Origin: Craspedostauros australis
Taxonomy: Eukaryota > Bacillariophyta > Bacillariophyceae > Mastogloiales > Achnanthaceae
Direction: 5' to 3'
Assembly: GCA_026770025.1 (NCBI GenBank)
Contig: JAMXDE010000082.1
Location: forward strand, 1 to 64,000
Length of the DNA stretch: 64,000 nt
How positions within the stretch are numbered: the first letter of the stretch is position 1; the number at the start of each line of letters is the position of its first letter. This document shows positions 56,981 through 64,000 of this stretch, one piece after another. The position numbers and the translations under genes are program-made. A model generated the notes under the pieces. That model did no database searches and was not told the DNA's origin. It saw only the letters and a list, made by a program, of their open reading frames with translations.

Positions 56981-57778
56981 TGTCGAGATGTACATGTGAG
57001 TATATGTCGAGATGTACGAGTATATGTGCATCGTTCACCCGCTATTCTCTCATACGGACTTGGACGGTATAACTACATTCGTGTCGATAGTATACTGTGA
57101 TTCGTCAGAATTACAGGGGAAACGGAACACACGAAAAGGGGCAAGATTTCTGGAGGAAATTTGCAAATGACGATTTCTAAGAGAATTGGAAGATCGTCCG
57201 TCCATCCATCAATGGTACCAAGAGAATCTCGAGGTACTTCCCAACTAAACCTCAGATGACGATATCATCTGACAGACCACTGCATCACCAATGGAACGTG
57301 ACATCTGGAGAGCAGAAGGACACCTACTGACGTCGACAGGATGTCATCATGTCACCACGTCGACATCTGTCTCCAAGTCAGAGCAGGAGGCAAAGATCCG
57401 ATGACCGAAGGGCATCAGCATCATGGATACAGAAGGTGAACTTCAAATGGCGAGTACTCACGAAGTAGGAGCCAGTACTGAATGAACGGAGTGTCGAATA
57501 CGGAGTACGTATCGAACACGGAGTATCGTGTACGACGAGCACGCGATATTGAGAGAGAGAGAGAGAGAATACAGAGAAGAGCGAGAGAGCATCTCGCGTA
57601 CCGACTCATAGTCGGAGACCGAATCTACGAAACAGATTGAAGCACCGAGAGCATCGGGCGAGAGAACGGCGTACACCGAGAGCATCGGAGTAGCCAAGTA
57701 ATGAAATAGCAAACAGACGACTATCAACCAATACCATCTTCCACGATCGTAGGTTACCGTGAGCGGAACTTGCCAACA
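56981..57778 (+). repeat. 5' LTR of Copia family 1, copy B
   Basis: 798 bases, TGTCGAGATG to TTGCCAACA. It starts with short direct repeats of TGTCGAGATGTACRTG and carries TACTTCCCAACTAAACCT at 57235-57252 and a GA microsatellite near 57551-57567. It inserted into a minus-strand LINE remnant. CGTTTATAAACG, a 12-base palindrome, directly follows. Confidence 0.93.
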
Positions 57779-57860
57779 CGTTTATAAACGATAGATCAGG
57801 GCGAGCCCGCGGATCGGATCGTGCGAGGAAGACGAACATCATTCAAGAGCAGCAGGCTGA

Positions 57861-60800
57861 ATGAGCGAGGAAGAGGAATTGAAAGACATCCCTCTGTCCC
57901 AACTGGCTATCAAGCAAGAAGAAGGTGCGAGTGAGACTCCACCACGAGAAGAGAAGGAAGTAGCCGCGGCTACTGTCCTATCAGGCGCAGACGCAAGCGC
58001 GATCGACGAGACCGAAGAGGAACGGTCTGCAAGGCTACACCGCGAGAAGGAGAGCATCCTCAAGGCGTACAAGCAAGAGGAGACTGGTGTGACGAAGAGC
58101 ATTCGCACAGCCAAACAGAGTGGTAAAAGTGAGACACCACCAGGAGGAGAATTTGTGACGAAAACAATCTCCGCGCAACAACAGGCGAAAATCAAAAAAG
58201 TGACAACACAGAAACAGACGGAAATCCAGGGCGCGAGCGCACCAACAACGAAACAACGAATCAACATGGCGACACCAGCCAACATGAACAAGCGACGCAT
58301 CAAGGCGCCGATGTTCAGCGGTGAACAAGAAGACTACAGCGCATGGGAGTCCCAAGCGAAGGCATACGCTCGTGCACAGAAGACGAGAGACGTGATGTTG
58401 GGCAAGACCAAGGTGCCAACAGTGAGCGAGATCGCGGCAGCCGCCGGTGAAGCCAAGGAAGCGATGGAAGAGATCTACGAGCTGGGATGCGACTGCTTCA
58501 GCGATCTGATCCTCATGATGGATGCAGAGAAAGGAAAAGGCAAGCAAGCCATCCAGTATATCAACCAGTGCATCTCCGACGACTACCCCGAAGGAGACGC
58601 ACACGCAGCGTGGAACGTTCTCGCGGAGAAGTTCCGACCATCCGACGCGGTGACGAAGATGAAGCTCAAACGCCAATTCAACAACGAAAAGATGAAGAGA
58701 GACACGGACCCCGATATCTACATCACGCAACTCGAGAGTCTACGATCGCGTCTCCACGATGTCAAGTACGAGATCACGGACGAGGAAATGATCATGCAAA
58801 TCCTCAGCACGGTGAGCAACGAGTACAGAACCCACATCGTGAACTTCCAACATCAACTCACGTTCAATCCGGAACTGGTCACCATCAACACGATCAGAGG
58901 AGTACTCCGTACTGCATACGCCACCCACAGAGGAGGCAAGGCATACGTCGACGACTTCCAAGACAGTAACACGAAGAGCAACGACACCGGCTTCACAAGC
59001 ACCGGTAACTTCAAGGGTACTTGTCACAACTGTGGCGTGTATGGCCATAGATCCGCCGATTGTCCAGAACGCAAGAAATCGAACAACAAGAGAAACAACA
59101 ACAAAATGAACGGAAAGCGCAACAACAATCGCAACAAAGGAAGCGGCTTCAACGGGAAGTGCAACTACTGTGGCATCTTCGGACACCGCGAGGCGGAGTG
59201 CCGAAAGAAGAAGTTCAACGAGAACAAGAAGGCCAACGAACAAGCCAACACGGCTACGGAAGGACACGACAAGAGCGGGCACGAGATGGTACTCTCTGCG
59301 AAGGACATGCCGCTCTGCATGTTGGTGTCCGACGACTACATCGAAGACTCCTTCTTCGATAACTTCGAGTACGTTGGAAGTGACGACGAAGTACAGGACG
59401 ATGAGATCGTCCCGGAGTGGCTCAACGAGGAGCCAATCATCCACGAGGTGGATCCAAGACGCGAGGTGAGCTACGAGTGCTGCTTCAACGCGCACGACCT
59501 GATCGGTTCATACGGCGACGAAGCTGAGATGGACGACGAGGCCAACGATAGCGACATCGAAGAGGCCATGAGTGACGACGACGACGACGCCGACGAGGAC
59601 GGCGCAGATGAAGACGATGAGGCAAGCCGCGATGAAATGCCTCCTCCTCAAGTTGGGAGATACGAGAGAACGGGAACCTTCATCAATCAAGGCCAAGGCG
59701 GAACGAACCGCGCAGCGGCGCCACCTCCTCCAGCGGCAGGGAACAACAGATCGGGCATCTTCGATGAGGATGACAGCGACGAATCCGAGGACGGCAATCA
59801 TCCAGACGACAACTTCAATCCAAACGAGCGTGTCGTCTATCCAGCGAATATCGACTTCCCGGATATTGAGGATCCCAACAGTGTCGACTATCTACTCCGT
59901 CACACTGTCACACCAGACGCAACAGCAACGGCATTAACAATCCAAAAGCAGCTCATCTTTGACGCTGTAATGGAAGCGGGGATGCGACTGTTCCCAGAAA
60001 TCACACGAGGGGTACTCATGCCGATATGGGTGAACATGATGGGGTCCATCCTATCCGAGCACTTCGAATCAATCGAAGAGATCCTTGCCAATGCGATCGT
60101 CATCAACCACATACTGGAAGCCAACAACTCGGAAACGATCCCAGAAACAGATCTGCACTACATCCTTGCAGGATGTATGCGTGTACTCTTGCGAGAGCGA
60201 CCACGCGTCCACCCATACGATCCAGTCACAAGATCACACCGAAGCAACACGACTCCATCGGACTACGCGCAGCTATCCGATGAGACCGACGACGAACATC
60301 ACGAGAATCCATGGAACGAATATGGAGTCCACATCGACGAAGAGGACGAAGACAACGTCATGACCGATACAGCTGCAGCAGCCGTGGAGCAGCTCCACAA
60401 GCTGAGCACCAAGTACAAAGACAAGGTCAACAAGGACACTTGGCTCGCCGACAGCGGAGCTTCGTGTCACATCGTCAATTCAGACGCCGCTCTCTTCAAC
60501 GTGCGGCACATCAAGTCATTCGTCCAAGTGGGAGACAGCACGAAGCTGGACTCTCCCAAAATGGGATCCATTCGCTTGAAGGTCAAGCAACGAGACAACA
60601 CTGGCCACGTCATCCGGCTTGATGATGTGAAGTACACACCGAAAATGGCGGTGAACCTTTTCTCCACGAACAAGGCTCTGTACAACGGTTACCAGCTTGG
60701 TAGCAACGGCATTCTGATGGACATCATCAACGGATCCGGAACGAAGATCGTATTCGACCGAGTCTTCCCCACGGCCAACGGATTCATCACGGGAGTGCAG

Positions 60801-63800
60801 ATGCATCCCATCATGCCAACGAACGACGACAAGGCTTGCACAGCCCTCGTCAAGAACCCATCCAAGGAGATCAGCGCGGTGAGCTTGCATCGAATGCTCG
60901 GCCACGCGCCACTCGAGGCCATGAAGCGAACGGCAGCTCAATACGGATGGAAGATTATCGGCGAGATGCCGGTATGTCGCGACTGCGCGGTCGCGAACGC
61001 AAGAGTGAAGAACATTCCGAAGGCAACCATTCCGAGAGCAATTCGCCGCGGCGAACGGCTCTTCATTGACATTAGTTACACTAAACACATAAGCTTCGGA
61101 GATAAACGCTACTGGACCCTGATCGTGGACGACTGCACGGATCACTGCTGGAGTTTCTTTCTCAAGAACAAGAGTGATCAACCAGGATACATCAAACGAT
61201 TCATCCAGACGATCAAGTCACAGACTGGTGACCAACAGATCATCTTCCGAGGTGACAACAGTGGAGAGAACAAATCCACGCAGGACATTCTCATCGATGC
61301 AGGACTCAACGTGAAATTCGAATTCACGGCATCGAACACACCGCAACAGAACGGTAGAGTAGAACGCAAGTTCGCGTACCTCTACACCAAGATCCGCTCC
61401 ATGCTCAACGGAGCACAGCTCGACGAAGAGTATAGGCATGGCCTGTGGGCAGCAGCTGCTAGCACTGCCACCGCCATCGCCAACATCACCGTAGCGAAGA
61501 ATAAGAAAGAGTCACCACATCGACAATTCTTCGGCAATGATCCACCATACGCGGATGCACTCCGCACTTTCGGAGAGGTGGGTGTTGTGAAGACTACCTA
61601 CGGCGGGATCACCGCTAAACTCAAGAACAGAGGAGAAGAGATGGTGTTCATCGGATATGCACACCAACATGCATCAGGGGTCTACAACATGTACAGACCA
61701 TCGACCAAGTCACTCGTCTGCTCACGCGATATCAAGTGGCTCAATCAATCATACGGACAGTTCCGTGGCTGGGCACCAGCACCGAACGTATCCAATGAAA
61801 CAGGAACGACGGACGCAGACGGCTTCACAACCATCGGACGGAAGGGAGCAACGCCAAGGACGGCAACGCGTCAAATATCGGAAGCGAAGAGAGTATCTTT
61901 CGCTGACAGCAACAGATACTATATCCTATCGGACAGTGACGATGAGGACAATGAGGACGATAGAGTAGTAACTCAACTAATCCATAACGACGAGGAAGAT
62001 CGGAGCGAATCCAATCATGAGGATGACGAGATCACACCATCCGGCGACGAAGCCGACAATGACACAGGCGTCACTCCTCCGAACACACCAGCGAGGTCTA
62101 CACATGGTACACCATCCAGACCTCCGCCGAGCAAACCAAGCAAACGTGACATAGACAGAAAGGAGAGGATCCGACGTCACGAAGCACGAGGCAGGAAGGG
62201 AGAAGCTAATCCCAAGCCGACTACAGGGAAGAGCATTCCCAGAGCTCTGCGTGAGCTCGCAGACTACAACGAACGAGGTCGAAAGGAAGAAGGATATGAA
62301 AGCGATTCATCATCCAACCAAGACAGCGATGAACTCAGCGACGAGGAGAACGACGACTCCAACAACGAAACCACAGATGACGAAGAAATTGCAGATGAAG
62401 GAGAGATTGAGATCACTCATTATAGCACAACAGGACTGTACGGAATGAATGCAATCATTACCGAATCACCAGCGATCGACATCGGACTGTCGATGCAGGA
62501 CGAGAACAAAGAACCAGAGAAGCACATCGAACCTACAACATTCGATGGAGCCTTCAATCACCCAGACCCTATCCATCGAAAGGGATATCGAGCAGCCATC
62601 AAGAAGGAGTTCGACTCCATGAACACACGTAAAGTGTACAGCAAGATCAAACGAGACACCATTCCACGCGGCCGCAGATGCTGCAAATGCAAATGGGTCT
62701 TCAAGCTGAAGCGTGACGGCACACATCGAGCGCGGCTCGTTGCATGTGGCTATTCACAAGTCGCAGGAGTGGACTTCCAAGAGCACTACTCACCCGTCAT
62801 TCACGACGTGACCTATCGAGTCATGATGGTGATCATGCTGATCAAGAAGATGGACTGCGCACTCGTCGATGTCGTAACGGCATTCCTACACGGAGACCTC
62901 GACGAGGAGATCTACATGAACTGTCCCAACGGGATGGATCATCAACCAGACGAAGCCCTGACCCTACACAAGCCAATCTACGGACTTGTGCAGAGCGCCA
63001 GGCAATGGTTCAAGATGTTGGTATCGACCCTCAAGAATATCAACTTCGAACAGAGCGCAGCAGACCCGTGCCTGTTCTACAGGAAGACGAACGAAGGAAG
63101 CATGATCGTGGCCATCTACGTGGACGATTGCTTCTGCTGCGGAGACTCCAAGGCACTGGAGACATTCCTGAAGGACATCCAAGGCAGCAAATTCAAGGTG
63201 ACAATCGAGCGTGGACTCGGAGACTACCTTAGCTGCAACATCGAACTGAACCATGACAAGACTAGAGCGACATTGCGTCAACCACACCTCATCCGACATC
63301 TCATCGAAGAATTCGGAACCAAAGTTGAGAAGATGCAGCGCTATGGGACACCGGGAACCCCGGGTCAAATCATCGTACGACCATCCGAAGATAACGGACT
63401 GCAAAAGGTCGGAGCGGAAGAACATGCCGAGTACCGCCGAGGCGTCGGCATGCTGCTCTTCCTCATCAAGCACTCGCGACCAGATATCGCGAACCCTGTG
63501 AGGGAACTCTCCAAGGTATTGATCGGGCCCACCAAGGCCGCAATGAAGGAGATGTATCGGATCATCAAGTATGTAATCGATACAAAGGACTATGGATTGA
63601 AGATCCATCCAGCGCGTCCAGACGACGACGGCTGGGACATGGAGCTCTTCTGCGATAGCGAATATGCAGGAGACAAGAACACGAGAATCAGCGTAGGGGG
63701 ATTCATCCTATACCTGTGCAAGGTGCCAATCCTTTGGCGATCCAAGGCACAGAAGGCCGTCACACTCAGCTCATCCGAAGCAGAATACGTTGCCCTTTCC

Positions 63801-64000
63801 GAAGCGGCAAAGGAGATCTTCTTCGTCGTGCAGCTACTCGAAAGTGTGGGCGTCCCAGTGAAGACGCCGATCAAGGTCCGTGTGGACAACATCGGAGCGA
63901 TCTTCATCGCCAAGAACCCATCAACATCCCAACGATCGCGGCACATCGACGTGCGCCATCACTACGTGAGGAACATGGTAATCAACAAAACCATCGAAAT
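57861..64000 (+). CDS. Gag-Pol polyprotein of Copia family 1, copy B (open to window end)
   Basis: From ATG 57861 the frame is open for 2046 codons and runs off the window. Copy A suggests about 43 more residues. Gag carries two CCHC knuckles at about C388-C401 and C434-C447, then a long acidic linker. Protease has D864 in WLADSGASCH. Integrase has an HHCC finger (LHRMLGH, CRDC), D1070 (FIDIS), a second Asp in FRGDNS and a Glu 36 residues later (GRVERK), a DD35E core. A second acidic linker precedes RT, which has WVFKLKRDG, DVVTAFLHGDL and YVDD at 1753-1756. RNase H has CDSEYAGD, SSSEAEYVA and VDNIGA. Checkpoints along the gene (59631, 60441, 61068, 63111 and 63951) stay in frame. Every lesion of copy A is absent, so copy B is probably competent. 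Confidence 0.92.
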   Translation, partial: MSEEEELKDIPLSQLAIKQEEGASETPPREEKEVAAATVLSGADASAIDETEEERSARLHREKESILKAYKQEETGVTKSIRTAKQSGKSETPPGGEFVTKTISAQQQAKIKKVTTQKQTEIQGASAPTTKQRINMATPANMNKRRIKAPMFSGEQEDYSAWESQAKAYARAQKTRDVMLGKTKVPTVSEIAAAAGEAKEAMEEIYELGCDCFSDLILMMDAEKGKGKQAIQYINQCISDDYPEGDAHAAWNVLAEKFRPSDAVTKMKLKRQFNNEKMKRDTDPDIYITQLESLRSRLHDVKYEITDEEMIMQILSTVSNEYRTHIVNFQHQLTFNPELVTINTIRGVLRTAYATHRGGKAYVDDFQDSNTKSNDTGFTSTGNFKGTCHNCGVYGHRSADCPERKKSNNKRNNNKMNGKRNNNRNKGSGFNGKCNYCGIFGHREAECRKKKFNENKKANEQANTATEGHDKSGHEMVLSAKDMPLCMLVSDDYIEDSFFDNFEYVGSDDEVQDDEIVPEWLNEEPIIHEVDPRREVSYECCFNAHDLIGSYGDEAEMDDEANDSDIEEAMSDDDDDADEDGADEDDEASRDEMPPPQVGRYERTGTFINQGQGGTNRAAAPPPPAAGNNRSGIFDEDDSDESEDGNHPDDNFNPNERVVYPANIDFPDIEDPNSVDYLLRHTVTPDATATALTIQKQLIFDAVMEAGMRLFPEITRGVLMPIWVNMMGSILSEHFESIEEILANAIVINHILEANNSETIPETDLHYILAGCMRVLLRERPRVHPYDPVTRSHRSNTTPSDYAQLSDETDDEHHENPWNEYGVHIDEEDEDNVMTDTAAAAVEQLHKLSTKYKDKVNKDTWLADSGASCHIVNSDAALFNVRHIKSFVQVGDSTKLDSPKMGSIRLKVKQRDNTGHVIRLDDVKYTPKMAVNLFSTNKALYNGYQLGSNGILMDIINGSGTKIVFDRVFPTANGFITGVQMHPIMPTNDDKACTALVKNPSKEISAVSLHRMLGHAPLEAMKRTAAQYGWKIIGEMPVCRDCAVANARVKNIPKATIPRAIRRGERLFIDISYTKHISFGDKRYWTLIVDDCTDHCWSFFLKNKSDQPGYIKRFIQTIKSQTGDQQIIFRGDNSGENKSTQDILIDAGLNVKFEFTASNTPQQNGRVERKFAYLYTKIRSMLNGAQLDEEYRHGLWAAAASTATAIANITVAKNKKESPHRQFFGNDPPYADALRTFGEVGVVKTTYGGITAKLKNRGEEMVFIGYAHQHASGVYNMYRPSTKSLVCSRDIKWLNQSYGQFRGWAPAPNVSNETGTTDADGFTTIGRKGATPRTATRQISEAKRVSFADSNRYYILSDSDDEDNEDDRVVTQLIHNDEEDRSESNHEDDEITPSGDEADNDTGVTPPNTPARSTHGTPSRPPPSKPSKRDIDRKERIRRHEARGRKGEANPKPTTGKSIPRALRELADYNERGRKEEGYESDSSSNQDSDELSDEENDDSNNETTDDEEIADEGEIEITHYSTTGLYGMNAIITESPAIDIGLSMQDENKEPEKHIEPTTFDGAFNHPDPIHRKGYRAAIKKEFDSMNTRKVYSKIKRDTIPRGRRCCKCKWVFKLKRDGTHRARLVACGYSQVAGVDFQEHYSPVIHDVTYRVMMVIMLIKKMDCALVDVVTAFLHGDLDEEIYMNCPNGMDHQPDEALTLHKPIYGLVQSARQWFKMLVSTLKNINFEQSAADPCLFYRKTNEGSMIVAIYVDDCFCCGDSKALETFLKDIQGSKFKVTIERGLGDYLSCNIELNHDKTRATLRQPHLIRHLIEEFGTKVEKMQRYGTPGTPGQIIVRPSEDNGLQKVGAEEHAEYRRGVGMLLFLIKHSRPDIANPVRELSKVLIGPTKAAMKEMYRIIKYVIDTKDYGLKIHPARPDDDGWDMELFCDSEYAGDKNTRISVGGFILYLCKVPILWRSKAQKAVTLSSSEAEYVALSEAAKEIFFVVQLLESVGVPVKTPIKVRVDNIGAIFIAKNPSTSQRSRHIDVRHHYVRNMVINKTIE

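Overview
The window is transposon-dense nuclear DNA from a protist, most likely a diatom (stramenopile). The reasons are two different Ty1/copia lineages of the kind common in diatoms, a LINE-type reverse transcriptase whose motif A (NDAKSCYDRI) and motif B (GQGNGAGP) are of the diatom type, and host-like ankyrin/BTB genes without evident introns. I see no bacterial gene organisation. The species cannot be named from the sequence.

Layout. 1-6351: damaged copy A of Copia family 1, ending in the first 151 bases of its 3' LTR. 6352-21191: a 14.84 kb insertion inside that LTR. It is bounded by a 6-bp direct duplication (AACACA) and near-terminal inverted repeats. It holds a 24-unit satellite array (6972-11375), LINE remnants on the minus strand (12.5-12.8 and 15.3-16.1 kb), a tandem duplication with an AT hairpin (16.56-17.66 kb), and an intact 893-residue Crypton-like tyrosine recombinase whose start lies about 0.5 kb from the right border and which reads inward. 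21192-21848: the rest of the split LTR. 22428-24197: an intact ankyrin-BTB gene. 24.7-25.6 kb: dispersed repeats. 26.4-27.0 kb: a diverged LTR. 27.6-28.2 kb: a minus-strand copia fragment. 28.4-32.1 kb: a decayed LINE (RT, RNase H, zinc finger). 33.8-38.1 kb: an inverted-repeat-bounded unit with an interstitial telomere-like tract. 38.66-42.81 kb: a decayed transposase-like gene split by a solo LTR of family 1 (41688-42487, 6-bp duplication TGCGAA) and cut at its end by a young Copia family 2 element (42815-49486) with an intact 1796-residue Gag-Pol. 50.2-50.6 kb: an internally deleted ankyrin-BTB copy. 51.4-52.0 kb: the inverted partner of the 24.7-25.5 kb block. 53.4 kb: a tRNA-like sequence. 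54.4-57.0 kb: a LINE remnant on the minus strand, broken by copy B of Copia family 1 (LTR 56981-57778), whose single Gag-Pol frame is open from 57861 to the window end.

The genes form a nested record of insertions rather than a pathway. Copy B of family 1 and the family 2 element look potentially active, while copy A, the LINEs and the transposase-like gene are dead. The most unusual object is the 14.8 kb insertion, with an inward-facing tyrosine recombinase at one end and satellite cargo. Its layout resembles the captain-plus-cargo design of fungal Starships, but this is a hypothesis.
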